Assembly: GCA_947627215.1 (NCBI GenBank)
Contig: CANQVD010000006.1
Coordinates: 62,001-126,000, forward strand
Direction: 5' to 3'
Length of the DNA stretch: 64,000 nt
Origin: an uncultured Eisenbergiella sp.
Lineage (GTDB): Bacteria > Bacillota > Clostridia > Lachnospirales > Lachnospiraceae
Shown here: positions 1 through 8,215 of the stretch, piece by piece
How the letters are laid out: the number at the start of each line of letters is the position of its first letter
How positions within the stretch are numbered: the stretch's first letter is position 1
Notes under the pieces: generated by a model
Databases searched by the model: none
The model's input: the letters and a program-made list of their open reading frames with translations, nothing else
What the model was told of the DNA's origin: nothing
Program-made: the position numbers and the translations under genes

Positions 1-1262
1 TGCACATTCAGATCATCAGCGTAGACCTTTCCGATCTGCGGCCTCAAAAGTCCAAGGATCACATCCACCATAGTCGTTTTCCCGGCACCAGAGGGCCCGA
101 TGAACGCTGCCGTCTTCCCCTTCGGAATGGAAAAGCTCACCTGCTCCAGGACATTTTCCTCTGCATCCGGATAATGATAGCTGACATTTTTCACGGAAAT
201 ACTTTTCTGAAAATGCCAGTCCATCTTTTCCTTCACCTTGACCTCAGGCGCTTCCTCCACCTGCTTCAGATCATGGTAGATCAGTTCCACTGATGGGAGG
301 GAATACAGAATATCCGCCACATGCTCATTGATCTTTCCCACCGCAGGCAACAGCCGGAAGGCCGCTACCGCAAAAACCGCCAGCTGTGTGATATAGCCGC
401 TGATATCCCCCTGTCCCCAGTACATCTTCACCAGAATTGCCAACAGCAGGCTGGACATACAGACAGCCTCCACCACATGCTTGGGAAGCATGGCAATCAG
501 CCGGTTAATGCGGAGCCCGTATATATATTTTGAAAAATAATCCTCATAAGAATCGATGAAATAATCTTCCCGGTTTAAGATCTGCAGCTCTTTAATCCCG
601 CCCAGAGACTGATTCACCCACTGATAAAGCTTCCCCTTGTAGGTCTGGCATCTTGCACCCAGGCTTTTGGAATATTTCCGGGAGATTGACGTGAACAGTC
701 CCACACAGACCACCAGCATCACCAACACGATCACTGTGATAGACTGACTCTCCCGAAACAGAAAGATTCCCAGCACCGCGCAGACTGCCAGCTCCGCTAC
801 CAGCTCCATAGCATGAATCAATCCTTTGGCAAAGAGATCGGTATCCTCCTGCAGACTTCTCTGGAGCACCGCAACATTTTTGTTCAGATGGAACGTATAC
901 GGCTCCCGCATATAGGCTTTCAAAAGCTGAACGGAAAGCTTTTTCTGAATGCCGTAGGAAAACCGGTAAATCCAGTTTTTCTCCAGCGCCAGAAAAACAT
1001 TTTTGAAAATATAGATAAAGATGATGACACCCGCAATCGCCGCGAGGAAATCTCTGGATGAGACAAACCCGCCCAGCGCATAAAGCTTCTGCAGAATCCT
1101 GTTTTCTTCGATCACGGACGGATCCATGATCACGTTGATGAACGGCGTGAAGATCGCCACGCCCATGAGTTCCAGAAAACTGCCGAGCACGACAGCAGCC
1201 AGCAGAAACAGAATTTTAAACTTGTCCCTTCTGTCAAAAATATATCTCAACTGTGCGAACAT
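1..1262 (-). CDS. ABC transporter, fused permease/ATPase (MsbA/PglK-type flippase), 3' end cut by window edge
   Basis: About 420 codons are visible, and the gene runs off the left edge. The N-terminal part is a hydrophobic exporter transmembrane domain with several membrane segments (residues about 15-300). The nucleotide-binding domain begins near residue 355 and shows a Walker A, GPSGAGKTT, near residue 390. The window ends just after it, so the signature and Walker B are not seen. Layout matches the other ABC exporter at 19372-21129. Polysaccharide-locus members of this family flip lipid-linked oligosaccharides, and that role is inferred here. The start at 1262 follows AGGTG with a 4-base gap. 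The same 13-base block precedes the next gene's start. An in-frame ATG at 1274 overlaps the upstream stop as ATGA and is an alternative. Confidence 0.9.
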   Translation of the reverse strand, partial: MFAQLRYIFDRRDKFKILFLLAAVVLGSFLELMGVAIFTPFINVIMDPSVIEENRILQKLYALGGFVSSRDFLAAIAGVIIFIYIFKNVFLALEKNWIYRFSYGIQKKLSVQLLKAYMREPYTFHLNKNVAVLQRSLQEDTDLFAKGLIHAMELVAELAVCAVLGIFLFRESQSITVIVLVMLVVCVGLFTSISRKYSKSLGARCQTYKGKLYQWVNQSLGGIKELQILNREDYFIDSYEDYFSKYIYGLRINRLIAMLPKHVVEAVCMSSLLLAILVKMYWGQGDISGYITQLAVFAVAAFRLLPAVGKINEHVADILYSLPSVELIYHDLKQVEEAPEVKVKEKMDWHFQKSISVKNVSYHYPDAEENVLEQVSFSIPKGKTAAFIGPSGAGKTTMVDVILGLLRPQIGKVYADDLNV

Positions 1263-1270
1263 AAAACACC

Positions 1271-2347
1271 TCATGATCTGTTTTGGAACACCACCCGTCT
1301 CTGCACCTGAAAACTGACAAAGAACAACACCGTATCGACCATTATTTTACACAGTGTCTTTGATACCGGCAGCAAAAGCGACAACACCGATACCAGCCCG
1401 GCGGAACACGCTGCCTGAATGACGCACAACGCATAATACCGCCACAGCGATTTCTTCACATCGCCGGATGCTCCGAACACCACGTTGCGATTCACAAAAT
1501 AATTATAAAGCGAGGAAACAGCACGCGCAAACGCAGTCGCGATCCAGATGCCGGACACCCCCGGGATCCAACACGACAGCAAATGAAACAGACTGATATC
1601 GATCACAGATGCGCTCAGGGAGGAAAACAAATACCGGAAGAACTCCCCAAACAGGAGCCCGTATATCTGTACAGAATCCTGCAGCGGGCGGAAATGCGTT
1701 CCGCTGTTGTTTTCCAGATAGACCGTTTCTATGGGGATTTCCTCAATGGGAATCTTTCTCCGTACAGCCTCGATGAGCATGGAGGTTTCATATTCAAAGC
1801 GCTCTCCCTTCAGGGTCAGAAACGCAGGCAGAACGGCCGTAGTGCCTCCCCGAAGCCCCGTCTGCGTATCCCGGATGCGTTTCCCATACAGCAGCCGAAA
1901 CCAAAATCCCGTCATCCGGTTGCCGAAGCTGCTTTTAAACGGCACATTCTGTCCGCCAAAATCCCGCGCCCCCAAAAGCAGGCATTTCTGTCCTGCCCCG
2001 ATTTCCGACAGCCGCCGGTCCATTCGGACCACATCCTTCACCAGATGCTGACCGTCCGAATCAACAGTAATCACACCGCATACGTCTTCTGCCTTTCCGA
2101 AACGGTTCAGGAACTCGTGAAACCCGTTTTTCAACGCCCGCCCTTTTCCGCAATTGACAGCATGCTTCAAAACAACACAACCCATATCCGCAAGCTGCAT
2201 AAAAATCGGTTCATACAACTCTCCGCTGCCATCATCCACGATAATAATACGGCGGAATCCCTCCTCGAACAGCGCCCTCACATATGCTGCCAGCTTTTCA
2301 TCCGGATGAAGCGAAGGAATCAAAATTACGCTTTGCCTCATTTTCAT
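1271..2347 (-). CDS. Glycosyltransferase family 2 fused to a C-terminal GtrA-like membrane domain
   Basis: Residues 1-222 are a GT2 (GT-A) domain with VDDGSG near residue 37 and a VDSDGQH metal-binding motif near residue 95, the layout of dolichyl/polyprenyl-phosphate glucosyl- or mannosyltransferases. Residues about 232-358 form four hydrophobic segments with the NYFVNRNVVF pattern of the GtrA family, which is linked to moving polyprenyl-phosphate sugars across the membrane. One protein could therefore charge undecaprenyl phosphate and present the sugar outside. The start at 2347 is chosen over an upstream in-frame start because AGAGGTG lies 4-5 bases ahead. A promoter at 2408-2436 lies just upstream, so this gene and the ABC gene may form a separate transcript. 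Confidence 0.88.
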   Translation of the reverse strand: MKMRQSVILIPSLHPDEKLAAYVRALFEEGFRRIIIVDDGSGELYEPIFMQLADMGCVVLKHAVNCGKGRALKNGFHEFLNRFGKAEDVCGVITVDSDGQHLVKDVVRMDRRLSEIGAGQKCLLLGARDFGGQNVPFKSSFGNRMTGFWFRLLYGKRIRDTQTGLRGGTTAVLPAFLTLKGERFEYETSMLIEAVRRKIPIEEIPIETVYLENNSGTHFRPLQDSVQIYGLLFGEFFRYLFSSLSASVIDISLFHLLSCWIPGVSGIWIATAFARAVSSLYNYFVNRNVVFGASGDVKKSLWRYYALCVIQAACSAGLVSVLSLLLPVSKTLCKIMVDTVLFFVSFQVQRRVVFQNRS

Positions 2348-2407
2348 AAAACACCTCTGCCAAAATCCGGTCACGCTGAACGCTTCCGACAGGTAAAATC
2401 TGGATTT

Positions 2408-2436
2408 ATTCTATCATATCCCTCCGGTTCTTTCAA
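2408..2436 (-). promoter_or_regulatory. Sigma-A-type promoter with extended -10, ahead of the GT2-GtrA gene
   Basis: On the minus strand a TTGAAA -35 (2431-2436) is followed by a 17-base spacer and TAGAAT -10 (2408-2413) preceded by TGA. It sits in the 175-bp gap between the GT11 stop and the next start, 60 bases before the ATG. The same TTGA-A/17/TGA-TAGAAT layout recurs at 35931-35959. Confidence 0.6.
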
Positions 2437-2522
2437 CTAAACCTATCCACTTTTCACGCTTTTCTCCAAAGCACAGGTATCGGATCCTGTGAACAAAATG
2501 AATCACAATTTTCCCCGGTCTC

Positions 2523-4112
2523 TCAGGAAATCACCTTTCCCTCCTCATCGATCAGCACCCATCCCGCCCAGAGCTCTTTCATTTCCTCCGGCCTGGCCGT
2601 CTGGCTGTTCTTATGCTTCAGCGGCCGAATCTTGATCTTGTCCGGATCCGGATTCAGTCTCGCCCCCCAGAAGCTGAACGTGGAGTTGGCGCAGATATTA
2701 TGCCTGCAGCAATTCATGAGCCGGATATCCAGGAAACTGTTCTCCCCGGTATTCCAGTCCACCACGGTACAGCGTTCCGAAAAAAGCGCGCGTTCCCGGC
2801 CTTCTGCTTCTCCCGGCATCAGCTTTCGGCCGTCTCCCTGTCCGCCCTCCTGATTGACTTTCCGATCCTCCTTCCGGAAGCTATGCAGTTTGCAGAATTC
2901 CCTGGCGTATCCGCTGTCGTCAGAAAACACATAAAAATGTGCGTCCGGATATCTCTCCAGAATATAACGGACCGCGGTCTCATAGTAAGCGTCCGTACAG
3001 ATTCCTCCGAACAGCGCCGCATTGTCCGGATCCAGGTAATCTCCTCTGCGCAGATGAATGCTGACGGATTCCTTTTCAGCCATTTCCTCACGGATCATTT
3101 CATTCAGCAGATCGGTAAATATGCCGTCCAGATGCTCCTGCGCAGATTTTTCTTCGGGCAATTCCGTTGCATTCTTTGCGCTTTCCTCTCCTAACGCGGC
3201 ATTCAGATAATAAGACGACAGGTTCTTGAAATCCGGTTCACGGATTGTCCCTTTGGATTGATTCTCATTTTCCTCCTCTGATTTATCAGTTTTTTTATAT
3301 TCTATATCTTGAATAGTCTTTCTATTTTCATTATTGTTTTTATTTTTTTGCAATTTCCCTTCTATATATATATTATTATTTGTATTATATATATTTTTTG
3401 CATTACATATATTTTTGATATTATTCTTATTTTCTGAATTAAATATGTTTTTTCTATTTTCTTTATTTTCTGAATTATTTATATTATCACAATTATTTGT
3501 TTTTAATATATTTTCGTGTTTTTCTGTATTATTTGTAAAATATCCGTTTTTTAAATATTTTGAATTTTTCGTTCGATCCCTGATTTTTGAGTTATATTCC
3601 TCATTCTGTTCCTTTATTTTCAGTTTATATATATCTTTTTCAATATTTTCCTGACTTTTTATTCCATATTCATCCTCCTGCCGCCTGCTGTTTTCCCTCC
3701 ATCTTTCCGGAAAGCTGATCACCTCCCGCAGCATCGGCAAAATATCCGCGTAATATTTTTCACATGCCCAGTATCCGCTCAGATACATATCATCAAACCG
3801 AAAAATCTCCGGATGATACATTTCACTTTCCCGGAAATACCGGTTCTGCCCCGGCAGGCGGCGCTTCAGCTTTCCCCACAGACTGTCTGACCCGACCAGC
3901 CGTGCCTTTTCCGCCTCCGTGCACACCTCCATGGGCAGATCCACAAAGCGCGTCAGCTCCAGCTTCCTGGGTGCGGCCATTTTTTTCTGGACCTCTTCCG
4001 AAAACCAGGACAGATCCAGCTTCACGTCTTTTCCCAGCGATTTCATTTTCTGATACAGCGCATACTGCTGAAGCTGATTTCCCAGTCCGCCCATCACCTC
4101 TATGATGATCAT
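2523..4112 (-). CDS. Glycosyltransferase family 11 (alpha-1,2-fucosyltransferase type) with a large Asn/Lys-rich insert
   Basis: This 529-residue protein begins with the GT11 nucleotide-binding signature GGLGNQLQQYALY and carries HLRRGDYLDP (residues about 353-362) and NSTFSFWGARLNPD, all typical of GDP-fucose-dependent alpha-1,2-fucosyltransferases. Usual GT11 length is about 290. The GT11 at 21176-22054 is 292 and aligns by eye on both sides of the excess. The extra sequence is mainly residues 145-330, in the linker just before HxRRGDY, plus a charged insert of about 30 residues after SFRKEDRK. The reading frame stays open throughout. The start at 4112 (MIIIEV) matches family N-termini and follows a GGAAAGGCGG stretch. 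The longer frame to 4187 has no family support. Confidence 0.88.
   Translation of the reverse strand: MIIIEVMGGLGNQLQQYALYQKMKSLGKDVKLDLSWFSEEVQKKMAAPRKLELTRFVDLPMEVCTEAEKARLVGSDSLWGKLKRRLPGQNRYFRESEMYHPEIFRFDDMYLSGYWACEKYYADILPMLREVISFPERWRENSRRQEDEYGIKSQENIEKDIYKLKIKEQNEEYNSKIRDRTKNSKYLKNGYFTNNTEKHENILKTNNCDNINNSENKENRKNIFNSENKNNIKNICNAKNIYNTNNNIYIEGKLQKNKNNNENRKTIQDIEYKKTDKSEEENENQSKGTIREPDFKNLSSYYLNAALGEESAKNATELPEEKSAQEHLDGIFTDLLNEMIREEMAEKESVSIHLRRGDYLDPDNAALFGGICTDAYYETAVRYILERYPDAHFYVFSDDSGYAREFCKLHSFRKEDRKVNQEGGQGDGRKLMPGEAEGRERALFSERCTVVDWNTGENSFLDIRLMNCCRHNICANSTFSFWGARLNPDPDKIKIRPLKHKNSQTARPEEMKELWAGWVLIDEEGKVIS
3230..3660 (-). other. Extremely AT-rich, low-complexity in-frame insert inside the GT11 gene
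   Basis: Bases 3361-3480 contain only 14 G or C out of 120, whereas flanking genes are clearly GC-rich. The minus strand encodes residues about 155-295, almost all Asn, Lys, Ile, Glu and Tyr, with imperfect repeats of NIxNSENK and NAKNIYNT type. Homopolymer T7 runs on the plus strand (for example 3342-3348) could be slippage sites. No stop or frameshift breaks the frame. The hydrophobic plus-strand ORF opposite it is only the shadow of AAT/AAA codons. Confidence 0.85.
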
Positions 4113-4199
4113 TTCCGTTTTCCGCCTTTCCTTTGACCGCTGGCCCGTCCGGACCGCCCGGCCTTCTCCCGCCGGCAGCCCTGCCATTTTGATTCGCCT

Positions 4200-5735
4200 T
4201 TATCCCAGCCGGTCCTTTACCAGCCGATACAGATACCGGAACTCCTCCGTCCGCCCGAACGCCGTCAGAAAAATCCCGTTGAATACGCCGGTGATAACGC
4301 CCATCATCAGAATAAATTTCCAGACCGTCACCTGCGGCATGATCACCGCCTGCGCCGGGAGCAGAATGGCCAGCGAAACGCCGATCACCGCCAGATATTT
4401 CAGGGAATCCCAAAAATAGGAGGCCGCCGACCGCCCGAAGCAGACCCGATAAATGATCACGGGTTTTGTGAGGTTCGCGATCAGCCCCGAAACCACCGTC
4501 CCGATAAAAATGCCGGCCAGCCCGATGCGCTGTACCAACAGGACAGAAAGCACGAGATTCACCGCACCCTGCAAAAGCGTCAGATATTTATCCTGCTCGA
4601 ATACGCCGGCCGCCGTTTTAAAATTGGAAAGCACGATCCGCTCCCCTTTGAAATAATAATCCGTCAGATACCAGGCGATGGCCGCCGCGGGCAGCACCAG
4701 CTCCTTCCCGATGAAACGGCCCGCCAGCTCCAGGAGCGGCGACAGCAGCAACAGGAATCCCACCGCCGAAAAACCGTAGATCCATACGGCAAAAAAACGG
4801 TATACCCGAAACAGCGCCAACTGTTTTTCCCGGCCCTCCGTAGCGATCAGGTTGCCGAAGCCGGAGATCACGGAATTGAAGATCACATTCACATAGTTGG
4901 AAACGGAACTGACGATGAGCTTGTAATTGCCGAGCAGTCCCACCATGGCCACATCCAGGAATGAGGAAATGATGACCTCGTCGGTCTGCAGCCGGGCCAT
5001 ATCCCCCACCCGGTGCAGCACCAGCGCTTTTGTATTGCGCACCATCAGCCCCGTTTCTTCCTTCGTCAGCGGTTCCACCTGTTTCTCTTTCAAGAGCGGA
5101 TACCGACGGTCCAGATAACGGCTGATGAAAATCTTCTGGGCCAGCTCCACCCCGGCCTGGATCAGCAGATACAGAAGATAGTTCGGCAGCGTCAGGAGCG
5201 CCAGCATCTGCAGCGCCACCGTGACCATCTTCGTGACGGTGATGGTGTTGGTCTGGATGTAATTCTTCTGTTCCGCGTTGGCCAGACTGTATTTCCACGC
5301 CACGAAATAGGAGCTCACGGTGTTGAACAGGAAGATCAGATAATAAAGCCGAAGCTGTTCCGCCGATATCTCCTGCGTATGCACGATCGCGGGCAGAAAA
5401 GGCAGCAGCGCCAGCCCCAGCACGGCAATGACGACAGCGATCACCCGATACGCCTTTTTGTACAGCAGCATATAGGACTTGACCTTTTCCTTTTCTCCCC
5501 TCGCCACAGGACCGTACAGGCTGAAATTCACCGCCGTCCCCACTCCCAGCTCCGCGAAGGAGAGCATGGTCAGCACCGAGGTATACAGATCCTCCACGCC
5601 GAACAGCGTTTCATCCAGCTTCATCAGAAAAATGCCGCGCAGCGCAAAGCGAAGCAGCATGGTCGCCACGTTGCCGCCCCAGCCGAATATGATGTTTTTC
5701 ACCGCATACTTCACCCTGCCCGCGTTTTTTTCCAT
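4200..5735 (-). CDS. Polysaccharide flippase, MOP/MATE superfamily (Wzx-like)
   Basis: This 511-residue polytopic protein has about 12-14 hydrophobic segments. The N-terminus VKYAVKNIIFGWGGN is typical of polysaccharide-transport proteins of Gram-positive capsule loci. The family moves undecaprenyl-diphosphate-linked repeat units from the inner to the outer leaflet. It lies between a GH88/105-like gene and the GT11 gene. GAGGAGGAT precedes the ATG closely. It is one of three candidate flippases in the window, together with the ABC exporters at the left edge and at 19372-21129. Substrate specificity cannot be read from sequence. Confidence 0.88.
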   Translation of the reverse strand: MEKNAGRVKYAVKNIIFGWGGNVATMLLRFALRGIFLMKLDETLFGVEDLYTSVLTMLSFAELGVGTAVNFSLYGPVARGEKEKVKSYMLLYKKAYRVIAVVIAVLGLALLPFLPAIVHTQEISAEQLRLYYLIFLFNTVSSYFVAWKYSLANAEQKNYIQTNTITVTKMVTVALQMLALLTLPNYLLYLLIQAGVELAQKIFISRYLDRRYPLLKEKQVEPLTKEETGLMVRNTKALVLHRVGDMARLQTDEVIISSFLDVAMVGLLGNYKLIVSSVSNYVNVIFNSVISGFGNLIATEGREKQLALFRVYRFFAVWIYGFSAVGFLLLLSPLLELAGRFIGKELVLPAAAIAWYLTDYYFKGERIVLSNFKTAAGVFEQDKYLTLLQGAVNLVLSVLLVQRIGLAGIFIGTVVSGLIANLTKPVIIYRVCFGRSAASYFWDSLKYLAVIGVSLAILLPAQAVIMPQVTVWKFILMMGVITGVFNGIFLTAFGRTEEFRYLYRLVKDRLG

Positions 5736-5762
5736 ATCCTCCTCGCAAATTCCGGCCCCGGC

Positions 5763-7196
5763 TCACCCGTTCCGCCATTCCTCCGCGCCGAAAAAATCCA
5801 GGACACTCCCCTGTCCCCAGGGATACCATCCGTAAACCTGCGGATATTCTCCAAATCCTCTGCACTCTCCGGAGCAGTCCTGCACCAGACCGCCGTCCAC
5901 GGACCGTTCCAGCGCCGCATACAAAAGCTGCAGGGACATTTCCACCGCATCCGGATCCAACTGTCCGTTTTCCGACAAAGCCTGCTGCCCGCCGGACCGG
6001 CATCCGCCCGGGCTGCCCCCGGGAACACCGTACCGACCGGCCCTGTCCCCGAGAAGACCGCAGCGCAGTCCCAGGGATATGGCCGCGCCGATCATTCCCT
6101 CCGCGGAGCTGTCCCGGTTTCCTTCCCTTGCGGGCAGGAGCCAGGAAAATCCGCCGTCCGTCCTCTGGCAGCGCAGCACCGCCCGGATCAGTGCCCGATA
6201 CGCGCCATATATCGTTTCAAACGCGGCCCTGCTGCCCGGCCACCCGGACGCGGCCTCTTTTGCGGGATCCGATATCCCCCCGGCAAAGCCGTCGGATCCC
6301 GCCTCAGACATGCCGCCGGATATGCCCCCGGCCGCATCCTTCCACGTTTCCTCTACCGCCTTTTTCTCCAGCCAGGGCAGGCTCTCCGCCATCCCCTTCA
6401 GCAACCAGCCGCAGGCTCTTCCCCAGCCCACCGCACCGTATTTCACGCCTGTCTTTTCATGGTATCCGTGATAGGGAAGACCGCTTTGTGCATCCATTCC
6501 CTTTTCCAGAAACCGCAAAAGCTGCAGCGCGCCCAGACGGAAAAGCGCTTCGTCCCGCTTCAGCGCGCCGTACCGGCACAGAAACGGACATACCATCCCT
6601 ACGGTATCCGCAAAGATCCAGTCGGGATGCTGCGGCCGATACGCCAGGATCCCGTCCGATGTCCTGGGCGCCCGCCTGAGCCACTGCGCACATGCCTCCT
6701 GCGCGTCCCGGCAGGCGGTCCGCACGCCGCCCCGTTTGCCGCCAAAGGCTTTTGCAGCCCTTCCGATCAGGCTGTCCCTTCCGGCTTCGGCGCTTTTTTG
6801 CCGCCCTGACCCGGCCAGGTCTCTGTTTCCGCCCTCTTCCGCCGATCCGGCAGCGTTTTCTCCTCCGTCCTGCGGCTCCAGCAGGCCCTCGATCCACAGC
6901 GCCAGCGCACCGTTCATCACATTGTCCACAGAATGGATCCGATATTTCTTCCGCCCCCACTGCTCCAGATAGGCTGCAGCATCCAGCAGGCCCTGTTGCT
7001 GTCCGCTTCCGGCGAAGGCCGTCAGCAGCCCTCCCGCCAGCATGGCATTGGGCCAGGAAAACGGGTCGATGGGCGCCTGCTTCTGCCGCAGCACCAGCCG
7101 CCGGACCAGCCGTTTCAGCCGTTCTCCGTCCGTGATCTCAGGATACAGAAAGAGCTGCCGCCCGGCCGTATCCATCATTTTTTTCAGATCCGCCAT
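5763..7196 (-). CDS. Glycoside hydrolase family 88/105-like protein (unsaturated uronyl hydrolase fold)
   Basis: This 477-residue protein has the order of conserved blocks seen in (alpha/alpha)6-barrel unsaturated glucuronyl/galacturonyl hydrolases such as YteR: SWPNAML, FADTVGMVCPFLCRYG (Asp197 is the likely catalytic acid), GLPYHGYHEKTG, GWGRACGWLLKGMAESL and DSSAEGMIGAA. No signal peptide or membrane segment is visible, so it should be cytoplasmic. Family enzymes remove unsaturated uronic acids left by polysaccharide lyases, which is unusual inside a synthesis operon. Three Gly/Ala/Ser-rich stretches (residues about 107-150, 287-325 and 383-405) look like linker expansions. Activity on this glycan is not shown by the sequence. 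Confidence 0.75.
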   Translation of the reverse strand: MADLKKMMDTAGRQLFLYPEITDGERLKRLVRRLVLRQKQAPIDPFSWPNAMLAGGLLTAFAGSGQQQGLLDAAAYLEQWGRKKYRIHSVDNVMNGALALWIEGLLEPQDGGENAAGSAEEGGNRDLAGSGRQKSAEAGRDSLIGRAAKAFGGKRGGVRTACRDAQEACAQWLRRAPRTSDGILAYRPQHPDWIFADTVGMVCPFLCRYGALKRDEALFRLGALQLLRFLEKGMDAQSGLPYHGYHEKTGVKYGAVGWGRACGWLLKGMAESLPWLEKKAVEETWKDAAGGISGGMSEAGSDGFAGGISDPAKEAASGWPGSRAAFETIYGAYRALIRAVLRCQRTDGGFSWLLPAREGNRDSSAEGMIGAAISLGLRCGLLGDRAGRYGVPGGSPGGCRSGGQQALSENGQLDPDAVEMSLQLLYAALERSVDGGLVQDCSGECRGFGEYPQVYGWYPWGQGSVLDFFGAEEWRNG

Positions 7197-7212
7197 CTCC
7201 GTCTCCCTTCCC

Positions 7213-8205
7213 TCATCCCTTTTTCCACAGATGATACAGCCCCATATAGAGCGCGGGACTCATCAGGAACAGCGCCGTTTTGAGGCGATATCCTCCCGGC
7301 AGCTGTGCCCGGGCCCCCGGCGTCTGCAGCGCTTTTCGCACGGTATCCCGACATTCCTTCACACAGTCCCCATAACGACTCCGCTCACGGCCTGACAGCG
7401 CGGACAGCTTGCCGGCCGCCAGCATGGCGGAAACCGCCAGGATGCCGTTCACCCGCGCCCGATTCCCCGGATATTCCCGTTCGATCATTTCCGCCGCCAG
7501 CCGCCAGCTTCGGATCTCATCCATATACGAGGGCGTAAAAGGCCGCAGCATGGCCCCGTTCTGATTGACGCGGTAAAAATATCCGGGATAGGAGAGGCGC
7601 GCCGCCCGATCCAGCTTCGGCAGCAGATCCATCAAAAACATCATATCCTCGCCGATGCTCAGATCCTCCCGAAACCTCGTATCCCCGACGAACGCCTTGC
7701 GGTAAAGGATTCCCCAGCACCGGGTAACCCCATGCAAAAGACAGTCTGACAGCCAGCCTTCCCGGCCATAGAGCTTCAGGCCATCTTCCGAAAGGTCCGT
7801 TCCCGCCGGGCCGGAAGGGCTCTGCTCCTTTCCGTTCCATGTGAGAAAATCGCAGGCCGCAAGATCGGCCCCTGTCTCCTCAAGTCCCTTTGCCAGAAGC
7901 TCCAGAAGCCGTTTTTCGATCCGGTCGTCCGCATCCACAAAGGTGAGAAATTCCCCGCGCGCCTCCCCGATGCCCTGATTGCGCGCGGCGGATACGCCCT
8001 TTTTCCCGCAGACCGCATAACGCACGCGTTTATCCCTCTGCTCCAGCCGTTTCGCCGCCCGGTCCGTTCCGTCCGTGGACCTTTCATCCACAATCAGGAC
8101 CTCCAGATCCCGCCGGCTCTGGACCAGAATACTGTCCACACAGGTCTCCAGCCATGCCGCCCCGTTATAGACCGGAACGATCACACTGATCTTTCCCTTT
8201 TCCAT
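7213..8205 (-). CDS. Glycosyltransferase family 2
   Basis: This 330-residue protein starts with KISVIVPVYNGAAWLETC, the GT2 nucleotide-sugar-binding strand, and has VDADDRIEKRLLELL with the DxD-type metal site near residue 90. The C-terminal part is amphipathic and lacks clear membrane spans. It probably adds one sugar to the lipid-linked repeat unit on the cytoplasmic face. Donor and acceptor are unknown. One base pattern stands out: VDERSTDGT replaces the usual VDDGSTDGT, so the first Asp-rich motif is altered at residues about 39-47. It is closely spaced with the pyruvyl transferase upstream (10 bases) and the GH-like gene downstream (16 bases). Confidence 0.88.
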   Translation of the reverse strand: MEKGKISVIVPVYNGAAWLETCVDSILVQSRRDLEVLIVDERSTDGTDRAAKRLEQRDKRVRYAVCGKKGVSAARNQGIGEARGEFLTFVDADDRIEKRLLELLAKGLEETGADLAACDFLTWNGKEQSPSGPAGTDLSEDGLKLYGREGWLSDCLLHGVTRCWGILYRKAFVGDTRFREDLSIGEDMMFLMDLLPKLDRAARLSYPGYFYRVNQNGAMLRPFTPSYMDEIRSWRLAAEMIEREYPGNRARVNGILAVSAMLAAGKLSALSGRERSRYGDCVKECRDTVRKALQTPGARAQLPGGYRLKTALFLMSPALYMGLYHLWKKG

Positions 8206-8215
8206 CCGTCCCGCC

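Noticed and set aside
2472-2491. CACAGG/CCTGTG inverted repeat after the GT11 gene as a terminator
   Set aside because: The stem is only 6 bp and no T tract follows on either strand.
3334-3654. Very hydrophobic plus-strand ORF of 106 residues opposite the GT11 insert
   Set aside because: It is the complement of AAT/AAA/ATA-rich codons in the minus-strand GT11 frame and has no ribosome site. Phe/Leu/Ile-rich translation is expected from reverse Asn/Lys codons.
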